Part shown: piece by piece, positions 1-6,497 of the stretch | How the letters are laid out: every line of letters begins with the position of its first letter | Position numbering within the stretch: position 1 is the first letter of the stretch | DNA from: Chryseobacterium salivictor | GTDB taxonomy: Bacteria > Bacteroidota > Bacteroidia > Flavobacteriales > Weeksellaceae | Length of the DNA stretch: 64,000 nucleotides | NCBI RefSeq assembly: GCF_004359195.1 | Contig: NZ_CP037954.1 | Span: 1,798,001 to 1,862,000, forward strand | Direction of reading: 5' to 3' | Notes under the pieces: generated by a model | What the model saw: the letters and a program-made list of their open reading frames with translations, nothing else | Databases searched by the model: none | Told to the model about the DNA's origin: nothing | Made by a program: the position numbers and the translations under genes

Positions 1-377
1 TTTCCGATACCGCTTTTTTTGAGTTTGCCAAAAATCTGATCCAAAGCAAATTGTCTTAAAGCTGCTTCCAGTTTGGCGGTCAGTATATTTTTACCTTTTC
101 CGGTTCCGGTGTTGCCGTCTTTGTCCTCTTTTTCTTCCCTGATATAACCGCGCTTTTTCAGATCTTCTTCAAAATCTGCGAGCGTATATTCATCGGTAAA
201 AATATCGTATTCTTTATCAAGCATGTCGAGCCATTCAAAAGCTTCTTCGATATCGCCCGAGGTGTGGGTCAGCAAATCTTTAAAAACATCAAAAACCCGG
301 TCAAAATGGGAAATTTCTTTCGGAGTATGTTTGGTGAAGATCAATCCTCTGCCGAAATTTAATTCTTTGTCTGTCAT
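1..377 (-). CDS. vWA-type protein, N-terminal part (partial)
   Basis: The reading frame opens with an ATG at 377 and runs off the left edge, so only about 125 residues are visible. It begins MTDKELNFGRG and contains an HTSGDIEEAFEWLD segment, an acidic middle, a Gly/Lys linker (GNTGTGKGKN) and a helical stretch ending LKKSGIG. From memory this is the N-terminal part of a Bacteroidota protein of about 370 residues whose later part is a von Willebrand factor A domain. That domain lies outside the window, so the call rests on the N-terminal resemblance only. Such proteins often accompany a MoxR-type AAA ATPase, which cannot be seen here. The upstream 180 bases (378-559) hold no gene. Confidence 0.6.
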   Translation of the reverse strand, partial: MTDKELNFGRGLIFTKHTPKEISHFDRVFDVFKDLLTHTSGDIEEAFEWLDMLDKEYDIFTDEYTLADFEEDLKKRGYIREEKEDKDGNTGTGKGKNILTAKLEAALRQFALDQIFGKLKKSGIG

Positions 378-559
378 TTTCTTTTCACATTAAGTGCACA
401 CAAGATATAGAAATATCGTTCCAATAGACCATCTGAAAAATAGAAAATAGTAATCATGGTGATATAGACTTCGGGTGGTTGATGAAAGCTACTTTCTGTT
501 TTTGATTAAAGGATGTTTAATAAAAGCCTCCCCGGAGGGAGGCTGGTTCCGTTTTGGGT

Positions 560-748
560 TTATTTGAATTTCTTTCTGAAACGGATCAGGAGAAATTTGA
601 CGGCGAGGGTGAAGAGGTAACTCGAGATTCCTCCGAGGCCTGCCAAAACGACGGTTTTGAGGACTTCCCCGCTTTCAATCTGCATCAGGACAATGAGTGC
701 CATGCCACTGAAAGCACTGATGCGCTGTGAACTGTCGAAGTACATCAT
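560..748 (-). CDS. small membrane protein, last gene of phage-like cassette
   Basis: A 62-residue protein with a hydrophobic segment at about residues 12-24, a second at about 32-54, and a basic tail (RFRKKFK). Its start overlaps the stop of the preceding gene: two consecutive Met codons at 743-748 straddle that TGA, so translational coupling is likely. It is the last of four co-directional, tightly packed genes (2124 to 560). Size, membrane segments and position next to a DUF5675 protein resemble small membrane genes of phage lysis modules, but no family is recognised and a holin role is only inferred. Confidence 0.6.
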   Translation of the reverse strand: MMYFDSSQRISAFSGMALIVLMQIESGEVLKTVVLAGLGGISSYLFTLAVKFLLIRFRKKFK

Positions 749-963
749 GGCTGTCCTTCGCTGTTTACGGCCGTCTGGCTGATGGCACTTGCAATCGCGC
801 CCGCAATGGCCAGATAACCTGCTGCCGTGATGAGCACCGCCGGCAGAGCGACCGGTGCCGTAAGCACCGCTCCGCTTACCGCGGTGAGCAGGAGGCCTGC
901 ATTTCTGATTTTGCGGAAAAATCTGGGTGTTGGCTCCTGCACTCTCTGAATGATGTTTTTCAT
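745..963 (-). CDS. small membrane protein of phage-like cassette
   Basis: A 72-residue protein: a basic N-terminus (MKNIIQRVQEPTPRFFRKIR), then two Ala/Leu/Val-rich hydrophobic stretches at about residues 26-45 and 47-64. Its ATG overlaps the stop of the upstream DUF5675 gene in an ATGA arrangement (960-963), and its own stop overlaps the next start, so the three genes are read as one translationally coupled message. No known family is recognised. With two membrane segments and a short polar tail it could be holin-like or a membrane anchor; the sequence does not decide. Confidence 0.6.
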   Translation of the reverse strand: MKNIIQRVQEPTPRFFRKIRNAGLLLTAVSGAVLTAPVALPAVLITAAGYLAIAGAIASAISQTAVNSEGQP

Positions 964-1364
964 TTTTCAGCGTTTTTGATGGTTAGCGTGATTTTGTGTC
1001 CGTTATCCATCAGCGGATAAAGGCGGTCTTTCATTCTTTGCAAAGCAGCCCTGGAGGCGCTGCCTTTTCCTTCACCGGTATGCTCTGTGACCGGTGCGAT
1101 GCATCCCCTGAGTTCTTTGCCGGCATCATTGGCGGCATGGAAGAGGATGTATTTCCTGTCTTTCACCTCCATGACTTCAAAATGGGATTTGAATTTTGGG
1201 CTACAGCGTTTGCGCAGTCTGTAGTTTCCCTGCGGAATACATGAAACCCGCGGCTGGTTGTTCTTCCAGGGGAGTTCAACCGTTTTGCAGAGTTCCGTCC
1301 CGTTGAAGAGCAGGATCCCGTTGGTTCCTTTGGGATAGCATGTTCTGATCAACTGAAGTTCCAT
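960..1364 (-). CDS. DUF5675 family protein
   Basis: A 134-residue protein matching the DUF5675 pattern: an N-terminal beta-rich half with an invariant-looking P-x-G-x-Y element (IPQGNYRL, residues 43-50), then FHAAND (residues 75-80), RGC (86-88) and a GEGKGSASR loop. DUF5675 proteins are common in phages and phage-like islands of Bacteroidota. Histidine 76 followed by glycine-cysteine at 87-88 recalls the His/Cys dyad of L,D-transpeptidases, but that comparison is mine and weak. The gene lies 2 bases after the MARxKG-type gene and overlaps the next by 4, so it belongs to the same operon. Confidence 0.8.
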   Translation of the reverse strand: MELQLIRTCYPKGTNGILLFNGTELCKTVELPWKNNQPRVSCIPQGNYRLRKRCSPKFKSHFEVMEVKDRKYILFHAANDAGKELRGCIAPVTEHTGEGKGSASRAALQRMKDRLYPLMDNGHKITLTIKNAEK

Positions 1365-1366
1365 GG

Positions 1367-2124
1367 TTATGGGGTACCGGAAACGTTGACAATCTGCAGG
1401 GCATTATACGCCCCGTTTTTCAGCTCGTAAAAAGTACCGTTGACTTCCTGATAGAAATTGATTCCGAACACCAGAAAGAGCGGGTTGACCGAATTTTCCG
1501 GCAGGTTGTTGTTCAGCTGAACCGCCGTGGTCAGTACCGTATCAATGGGTAGCACGGGTGTTGCATTCTTTTCGGAAGCAAATGTTCCGTTTTCGAAATT
1601 GATGTCCATTGCGGCAGCCACGAGTTTGTAATGGGTGCTCCCTGCGGGTGCTCCGAGGCTTTCCGTGGGGATGAACGGTTCAATTTCAACCACCGCATCG
1701 CCGGTAACCCGTCTAAAGTAGCGGTAAACGGAGCGGAGATGGAGTGTTCCAATTTGCCGTGGATATTGAATTCGAATCCCAGCAGCAATTCCGCCTCTCC
1801 ATCGATGACATTCCGCAAACCGCGCGGATTGACCGCATCCAGCTGGATGACTTTGATCATCTCTTTGGTCAATCTACTGACCATTCTCCGGTCTGCCGAA
1901 GTTCTGAGCAGACTCTGAATAGAGGCCCGCAGTACTTTACCTGCTTTACCTGCTCTTCCGAATTCTGCCATATTTTCCCGGGTTCTCTGGAATCTGGGAT
2001 CGTTCTGCATCCGTTCTGCGGTGATTCCGCCTTTTTCTCTGGCCATGTAGCCGTCTTTGGTACGGTAGAAGGTGATGTCCCCCATGGTACCTTTCAATTT
2101 AATAATACCTTTTTGTCTTGCCAT
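1367..2124 (-). pseudogene. MARxKG-type cassette protein, frameshifted
   Basis: The first frame (from ATG 2124) starts MARQKGIIKLKGTMGD and continues with TFYRTKDGYMAREKGG and EFGRAGKAGKVLRASIQSLL. This is a Bacteroidota family of about 250 residues that I know only as hypothetical proteins, usually beside DUF5675. After SAPFTATLDG the frame turns nonsensical, while the expected continuation (VTGDAVVEIEPFIP) is found in another frame down to a stop at 1367. The shift lies at about 1706-1712, where one C or G seems to be missing between a Leu-Asp codon pair and a Val-Thr pair. Restoring it gives one protein of about 252 residues. It could be a real mutation or an assembly error; no slippery heptamer is present. 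A second, more decayed relative lies at 15195-15418. Confidence 0.75.
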
Positions 2125-2340
2125 TTTGTTTGTTTTTAAAAATTAATAATCAGATGTTGAGGTACATCCGTTAAAACCTGTTGTGATCACGGGGCAAAAT
2201 TTGGTATAAAATTCATGCAAAGCAAGTGTTCATGCCGGTTGCGCCGTTTTTAGCCGATAACGCCGTTTATTTCCGGAATGGGGTGGATTATGCCGGATTT
2301 GCCGAAAAGTGCTGTTTGTTCCGGTTTCTACGTGGGCGTT

Positions 2341-2395
2341 GTCATGAACTACTCATGAACTATCCATGAAGTATCCATGAAGCATCTATGGGGCA
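2341..2395 (+). repeat. 11-bp iterons (five units)
   Basis: Five head-to-tail 11-bp units start at 2341, 2352, 2363, 2374 and 2385. Read on the plus strand the consensus is TCCATGAACTA; the first and last units are the most diverged. They lie about 220 bases upstream of the MARxKG-type ATG (2124, minus strand). The 11-bp period places each unit on the same face of the helix, as expected for an array of protein binding sites. A similar array precedes the MARxKG-type pseudogene at 15195. Confidence 0.75.
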
Positions 2396-2444
2396 GCTCC
2401 GAAAAATGGGAGGAGAGGGTGGGGAATGGTGGGGTTGTGGGCTT

Positions 2445-2476
2445 GTGAACTAGTGAACTAGTGAACGTGTGAACTG
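2445..2476 (+). repeat. 8-bp tandem repeat
   Basis: Four consecutive 8-bp units of GTGAACTA type (the last two diverge at the final bases). A single similar unit occurs near 4159, inside a stretch that resembles 2466-2530. Confidence 0.7.
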
Positions 2477-2819
2477 GTGGTTGCGCCACTGAGCTTTGCG
2501 TTGATTTTGGTTTTTTGGCAAAAAGGATGTACTTTTTGCCACTTGAACAGTGGTGATTTCTTTTTTTATTTACGTTCTTTTGTCTTGAAACAAAAGAACC
2601 AAAAGTTCAAGACTGGATCTTTTTGCTAAAAAATGAAGGTTTCTTCTTAGAAAATCCCCAAACTCGGGCGGAAACAAGATTTGTTATCGATTAAAAGTTA
2701 TTGCCGCCCTCGAACAGTGGGGATTTTTAGGTAGTGATAGTTGATAGACCTGGATGGGAAGAAATCTTCATTTTTTTTAACGCAAAAATCTCCTAAGTCG
2801 TTTTTAAATCGAAGTTTTG

Positions 2820-2876
2820 TTGAAAAATCAAATTCACTCCCTTTAGGGTTGGGGCAAATGAATTTGATTTTTCTTT
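2820..2876 (+). repeat. dispersed repeat C, short copy
   Basis: A shortened version of the block at 3262-3342, lacking its central ATGCTGAGCGAAGCCGAAGT segment. The arms GAAAAATCAAATTCA and TGAATTTGATTTTTC are inverted repeats, so the block folds into a long hairpin and looks MITE-like or REP-like. Confidence 0.7.
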
Positions 2877-3018
2877 ATTCTTTACTTTTTGTCTTGACAC
2901 AAAAAGTAACAAAAAAGTCAAGACTGGATCTTTTTGCCTCATTCTTTTTTTTTGTTTTTAATGGAATCGGCGAACCTCCTTCGTCGGTTTGCTAAAAAAT
3001 GAAGATTTCTTCTTAGAA
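2875..3018 (+). repeat. dispersed repeat A, copy 1
   Basis: About 143 bp, repeated almost exactly at 3783-3925 apart from the length of one T tract. It contains an inverted repeat GTCTTGAC...GTCAAGAC and the segment ACTGGATCTTTTTGC. A shortened, diverged version lies at about 2573-2645. Blocks like this, carrying the CAAGACTGGATCTTTTTG motif, are scattered in Chryseobacterium-type genomes (from memory). Confidence 0.8.
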
Positions 3019-3125
3019 AATCCCCAAAATTTATCTCGTCCCTAAGACGAGACTTGCACGGGAACCAAGTATCGTTGAGAAACGAGATTATTGCCGTGCT
3101 TCGAACAGTGGGGATTTTTAGGCGG

Positions 3126-3241
3126 TATGTTCGTTTAAAGATTTGGATTGGAAGAAATCTTCGTTTTTGCCTCCAGTTTTTATATTTTTATTTGAATCGG
3201 CGAATCTCTTCGAGATTTCTTAACGCAAAAATCTCCTAAGT
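3126..3241 (+). repeat. dispersed repeat B, copy 1
   Basis: A 116-bp block with a near-identical copy at 4021-4136. It carries a short inverted repeat (AATCTCTTCGAGATT) and ends in AACGCAAAAATCTCCTAAGT. Confidence 0.8.
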
Positions 3242-3261
3242 CGTTTTTAAATCCAAGTTTA

Positions 3262-3342
3262 GTTGAAAAATCAAATTCACTCCCTTTTTTATGCTGAGCG
3301 AAGCCGAAGTAAGGGTTGGGGTAAATGAGTTTGATTTTTCTT
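3262..3342 (+). repeat. dispersed repeat C, long copy 1
   Basis: An 81-bp palindromic block with arms GAAAAATCAAATTCA and TGAGTTTGATTTTTC around a TATGCTGAGCGAAGC core. Nearly identical to 3610-3690. Confidence 0.75.
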
Positions 3343-3609
3343 AACGCAAAAATTTCCTAAGTCGACCTTCCAAGTAAAAACAGTTTTTCATTGAAAGACG
3401 GCGTCATTGCGGGGAGGAACGACGGAGAAATCTGTTAATACTTTTCTTTTTAACGCAAGGGCGCAAAAAATATTTGACATGCATGCTGTTTTTCGGGTGT
3501 TTTTTAAGGCGCAAGGGCGTTTCACTTAACAAAGGCGCGGGGTCCTGGATGAGGGATGTTGGGTGTTTGAGTGTTTGGCGTTTTGATTTCTATTTTACAT
3601 CCCGACTTT

Positions 3610-3690
3610 GTTGAAAAATCAAATTCACTCCCTTTTTTATGCTGAGCGAAGCCGAAGTAAGAGTTGGGGCAAATGAGTTTGATTTTTCTT
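3610..3690 (+). repeat. dispersed repeat C, long copy 2
   Basis: Second long copy of the palindromic block at 3262-3342, with few substitutions. Confidence 0.75.
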
Positions 3691-3782
3691 AAAATCTCCC
3701 AAGTCGGGGGTTTAATGCCAGCTGGTCATACGTGTTGTCGTGGCGCAGCAGTGATGTAGTCTTACCAATTAACAGTGGTGAT

Positions 3783-3925
3783 TTATTCTTTACTTTTTGT
3801 CTTGACACAAAAAGTAACAAAAAAGTCAAGACTGGATCTTTTTGCCTCATTCTTTTTTTTGTTTTTAATGGAATCGGCGAACCTCCTTCGTCGGTTTGCT
3901 AAAAAATGAAGATTTCTTCTTAGAA
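3783..3925 (+). repeat. dispersed repeat A, copy 2
   Basis: Near-identical second copy of the block at 2875-3018. The bases on either side differ from those at copy 1, so the block behaves as a unit and not as part of one long duplication. Confidence 0.8.
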
Positions 3926-4020
3926 ATTGACTCCCTTTGGTCGTGGAACACTTTGTTAGGTTTCCCCAAACTTGTCCCGTCTTGAGGACGAAACATCGGA
4001 CAAAGGGGATTCTTAAGCGT

Positions 4021-4136
4021 TATGTTCGTTTAAAGATTTGGATGGGAAGAAATCTTCATTTTTGCCTCCAGTTTTTATATTTTTATTTGAATCGGCGAAT
4101 CTCTTCGAGATTTCTTAACGCAAAAATTTCCTAAGT
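4021..4136 (+). repeat. dispersed repeat B, copy 2
   Basis: Second 116-bp copy, with only a few mismatches to 3126-3241 (for example CTTCATT for CTTCGTT, and TTTCC for TCTCC near the end). Confidence 0.8.
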
Positions 4137-4388
4137 AGTGGGTGGGTGCGAGGTGAGCGTATTAGTGAACTTGCGAAGGTTGCGCGACTGTGCTCTTTGC
4201 ATTTGATGTTGGTTTTTTTTAAAAAGATGCTGATTATAAAGTTCCGAAGCCGGAGTCTTCGGAGAGCTGATTGTGTGCGATGGTAAGAGGTGCTACGCTC
4301 GGAATGAGTGTGAGCGCATTGTTTGGGGTTGATTCGTCGTGCTTTCTGCAAATGGCGGTTTGTGCGCATTGGTGGGGTGGGAGCGGGT

Positions 4389-4592
4389 TCAGTTGGTGAT
4401 GAGTCCCTGGATGGATTCGTAGGGGATACCCATGTAGGTACAGAACTCCCGTATGGTGAGGACCTGATGTTTTTCTTTGTTCAGTGCCGTTTTGATTTTA
4501 ATGATCAGATGGCGGCTGTAGCGTTCGCTTTTTCCCGTGATGATCTGGATGTCTTTTGGGTAAATGCAGATGCGGGCTGTTCTGGGTTTCAT
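4389..4592 (-). CDS. small helix-turn-helix-like protein
   Basis: A 67-residue protein reading MKPRTARICIYPKDIQIITG... KSERYSRHLIIKIK... TIREFCTYMGIP. I place the start at 4592, because the 13 codons above it (to 4631) look non-conserved. It resembles a Bacteroidota family of 65-110 residue hypothetical proteins with the pattern IYPKDI-ITGKSER-EFCxYxG, whose helical spacing (residues 13-32 and 45-62) suggests two short DNA-binding helix pairs. I know no experimental function. An inverted repeat sits 63 bases upstream of the chosen start and could be its operator. It is co-directional with the MARxKG/DUF5675 cassette but separated from it by the repeat field. Confidence 0.65.
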   Translation of the reverse strand: MKPRTARICIYPKDIQIITGKSERYSRHLIIKIKTALNKEKHQVLTIREFCTYMGIPYESIQGLITN

Positions 4593-4654
4593 CGTTTCAG
4601 TTTTCCTGGCTGAACAAAGTTTGGAAAACAAAATGAAACTGTTTCGGTAGGAGT

Positions 4655-4667
4655 ACGGTAGTACCGT
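4655..4667. promoter_or_regulatory. inverted repeat upstream of HTH-like gene
   Basis: ACGGTA-G-TACCGT is a perfect inverted repeat with a 1-base spacer, 63-75 bases before the chosen start of the helix-turn-helix-like gene. It is placed where an autoregulatory operator would be expected. No assignment to a regulator can be made from sequence alone. Confidence 0.4.
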
Positions 4668-4810
4668 TATTTTTATTTTAAAATGATGTCACGTAAAAGC
4701 TTTGAAGGTACTATCTGAAAATACAAATATTTCTTTAAGTTTTTTTATATAATTTTGCAAATGCAGAGAGGAAGCAAACTGTGATATTTCACTGGATGTT
4801 TACCTTGTAT

Positions 4811-4836
4811 AGCCTCAGGTTAATGAGGCTATTTTT
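4811..4836 (+). terminator. hairpin at 3' side of first IS110
   Basis: TAGCCTC and GAGGCTA (7-bp stem, 8-base loop) are followed on the plus strand by seven T. It works as a plus-strand terminator, protecting the IS from read-through, or it may be a structured right end of the element. A second small inverted repeat (GCCTC tacga GAGGC area, 4839-4852) follows immediately. Confidence 0.6.
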
Positions 4837-4842
4837 TTGCCT

Positions 4843-5889
4843 CTACGAGGCAAGCAGAGAGGGAAGCACCTGCTCCTTTTCTTGGATATTTTGTCTTTTG
4901 GGATCATAAGGCTGATTGTTTTTGTATAGCGAATAAATGATCACAAGTAATTTTTTCTGCACTGCGACATAACTTTTCATCTTTATTCCGTGATTTGAAA
5001 ATGTACGGGTATATAAATTTAGAAAGGGAGCTTCCTTGCACCTTACAACCGTAAATGCAGGCATAAACAAAATTCGCCTGATACGAGAATTTCCTTTTTT
5101 GGATATTTTGGTTTTTCCAACCCTTTTTCCTGACTGGTTTTCTACCACATCATAACCTGCAAAAGATACAAGCTGCCTGGAACTTTCAAATAAAGAAAAT
5201 CCGTTGGTTTCCGCCAACACGGTAGCCAGGGAAAGAATTCCCACTCCTTTTATCTTACATATATTCTCTGTTTTCTGCATTACTTCAGGATTGGATTCCA
5301 AATGATTTTTGATTTGTTCTTCCAGTTCTTTCAGCTGCTTTGTGAAAAGTTTGATGACCTGCTCAAGCTGTTTCACAATAGCTTTGTTGATATACATGGA
5401 ATTTTTTAATGAATGAAGTTGGTTCCTATAAACCGTGATCTGCTCCTGGATATTCTGATATTGACGGGTAAACTGTCTCAGTTCATAAAAATATTTGCCC
5501 ATTGGTTCCCACAGCTTAAGGTTTTGCTCTGCTCCCATTTGTGCCAAACCTTTTGCATCAATGGAATCATTTTTCGACTTAAGCCCAAGTGCCTGCAGAT
5601 ACTTCTTCGCCTTATTTGGAAGAATTACCGAGACTTTGCAGGCTTTTTCAAAAAGGAAAAGTGCGCATGACTCATAATAGACCCCTGTCGCTTCCATGCA
5701 AATCACTAAGGCAATATCTTTCTGCCTATGGTTTTTGTCAATCCAGTCTGCCAATAAATTAAACCCTGTGGGATTGTTGGAAACTGTAACAGTAGATTGA
5801 ACTTTCACTTTTTGACCCATGTCGATACTGCTGAAACAGCAGTCGATTTTTTTGCTTGAAATATCAAGCCCGACGGAATATTTTAGCAT
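4843..5889 (-). CDS. IS110 family transposase (element 1)
   Basis: A 348-residue DEDD-type recombinase. The N-terminal RuvC-like domain shows Asp9 (GLDISSKK), Glu66 (CMEATGVYYE) and Asp108/Asp111 (KNDSIDAKGLA). A coiled helical region follows at about residues 130-200. The C-terminal transposase-20 domain carries the helix-hairpin-helix-like CKIKGVGILSLATVLAE, then SFAGYDVVENQSGKR and KISKKGNSRIRR, the region that bears the family's catalytic serine. Length is normal and no frameshift is visible, so it is probably functional. It shares only family-level resemblance with the transposase at 6498, so these are two different IS110 elements. Confidence 0.93.
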   Translation of the reverse strand: MLKYSVGLDISSKKIDCCFSSIDMGQKVKVQSTVTVSNNPTGFNLLADWIDKNHRQKDIALVICMEATGVYYESCALFLFEKACKVSVILPNKAKKYLQALGLKSKNDSIDAKGLAQMGAEQNLKLWEPMGKYFYELRQFTRQYQNIQEQITVYRNQLHSLKNSMYINKAIVKQLEQVIKLFTKQLKELEEQIKNHLESNPEVMQKTENICKIKGVGILSLATVLAETNGFSLFESSRQLVSFAGYDVVENQSGKRVGKTKISKKGNSRIRRILFMPAFTVVRCKEAPFLNLYTRTFSNHGIKMKSYVAVQKKLLVIIYSLYKNNQPYDPKRQNIQEKEQVLPSLLAS

Positions 5890-5929
5890 AATAATTTGTT
5901 TTGTAAATAAACGATAACCAGTTTTTGCC

Positions 5930-6076
5930 TTTACTCATATTTTATACAACATCAATCTTAAATATAGAAAGTGTTTAAGTACTAATTGAAGCTCTAGTGG
6001 TTAAAGCAAGGATGTTTTTCCTTCGGAGCGATATCGTAAAACGTATCTGTCAGGAGAACAAGTTTCATCCTTGCCT
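5930..6076 (-). ncRNA. candidate bridge RNA of IS110 element 1
   Basis: A 9-bp outer stem GCAAGGATG (6006-6014) / CATCCTTGC (6066-6074) encloses about 50 bases with an inner stem GATA-CG/CG-TATC (one bulged A). This is the layout of the target-binding loop in IS110 bridge RNAs. In RNA sense (minus strand), the 5' side of the inner stem has UCUCCUG, equal to the flank just outside the left end (6108-6114). The 3' side has CUCCGAAG, the complement of CTTCGGAG, which is the other arm of the REP-type palindrome at 6108-6122. Further 3', AUAUGAG (5934-5940) is complementary to the first bases of the element. The left-donor guide and the right flank were not found, so support is partial. Confidence 0.5.
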
Positions 6077-6107
6077 GTTTATTTAATATTTATACAAAGA
6101 TATGAGG

Positions 6108-6222
6108 CAGGAGACTTCGGAGAGCGGATTTTGCGTTTTTTAGAATATTTGATTTTTACAGAATACCACCTGAAAAGTTTGATGTGCGAAGGCCACACGA
6201 AAGGATTCGTGCGGCAGCGGTG
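6108..6222 (+). repeat. REP-type sequences between the two IS110 elements
   Basis: CAGGAGACTTCGGAGAGCGG (6108-6127) matches a REP-like palindrome at 4235-4260. ACCACCTGAAAAGTTTGATG (from about 6165) recurs at 9855 and, with changes, at 14477. GATTCGTGCGGCAGCGG (about 6204-6220) is the usual REP head and partly recurs at about 10148 and 9600. All are non-coding; a 61-codon frame across them is repeat-derived. Confidence 0.65.
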
Positions 6223-6329
6223 GGAATTTTGGAAATATAATAATTATGAAGAATGAAATTATTGTGGCTCAAAGTCGGAGACTTTGCCTTTACTTTGAAT
6301 TCTAATAAAAATCTTAAATTTATTCAAAG

Positions 6330-6472
6330 GAAAGCAGAGGTGAACTTTAGACTTTGCTGGTTAAGAACCATGCTGCGCATTAGTCCTCTGCCTTCTCCTT
6401 GAATCCCGTTGAACAGCTTCAAATAGAATGATAGACATTGTGGTCTAATAAAGGCTCTAAAGAAGTTCAACA
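6330..6472 (+). ncRNA. bridge RNA of IS110 element 2
   Basis: Two structured loops lie in the 5' non-coding end, on the transposase strand. Loop 1: outer stem GCAGAGG (6334-6340)/CCTCTGC (6385-6391), inner stem TGGTT (6358-6362)/AACCA (6366-6370). The strand before the inner stem, AGACTTTGC (6349-6357), equals the left flank. The strand after it, TGCTGCGC (6371-6378), is the complement of core plus right flank. Loop 2: outer stem GTTGAAC (6408-6414)/GTTCAAC (6465-6471), inner stem TAGAC (6432-6436)/GTCTA (6443-6447). Before it, ATAGAATG (6423-6430) equals the right end of the element plus the first core base. After it, TAAAGGC (6449-6455) is the complement of core plus the left end. This reproduces the target and donor loops known from the IS621 bridge RNA. 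Confidence 0.8.
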
Positions 6473-6497
6473 TTTTGTTTATCCTAAATCCAAAGTT

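Larger units (their letters stand above)
2160..4340. other. 2.2-kb gene-free region built of dispersed repeats
   Basis: No convincing gene lies between the MARxKG-type start and the small helix-turn-helix gene. The region is assembled from repeated blocks (annotated separately), short tandem repeats, and fragments typical of flavobacterial intergenic repeats, such as the GTCATTGCGGGGAGGAACGA segment at about 3399-3418 and a CCGAAG/CTTCGG palindrome at 4235-4253. The stretches 2466-2530 and 4159-4225 also resemble each other. Short open frames in it are repeat-derived. Confidence 0.7.
4800..6108 (-). mobile_element. IS110-family insertion sequence, element 1
   Basis: The element comprises the transposase (5889-4843) plus an upstream non-coding stretch that carries a bridge-RNA-like hairpin. 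The left (5') end can be placed at a GC dinucleotide at 6107-6108. Read in transposase direction, the flank there ends GTCTCCTG and the element continues CTCATATC. The candidate RNA contains UCUCCUG, matching the flank, and AUAUGAG, complementary to the element's first bases. The right end is not resolved; about 4800 is a guess from typical IS110 geometry. IS110 elements lack terminal inverted repeats and make no target duplication, so standard end-finding does not apply. Confidence 0.65.

Noticed and set aside
727..2139. Plus-strand open frames opposite the MARxKG/DUF5675 cassette
   Set aside because: They are antisense shadows with non-natural composition (many Cys, Arg, His, Ser) and no family pattern; the minus-strand genes are coupled and recognised.
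6071..6256. 61-codon frame between the two IS110 elements
   Set aside because: Its end is REP sequence (YHLKSLMCEG-type translation) that recurs in non-coding copies at 9855 and 14477.
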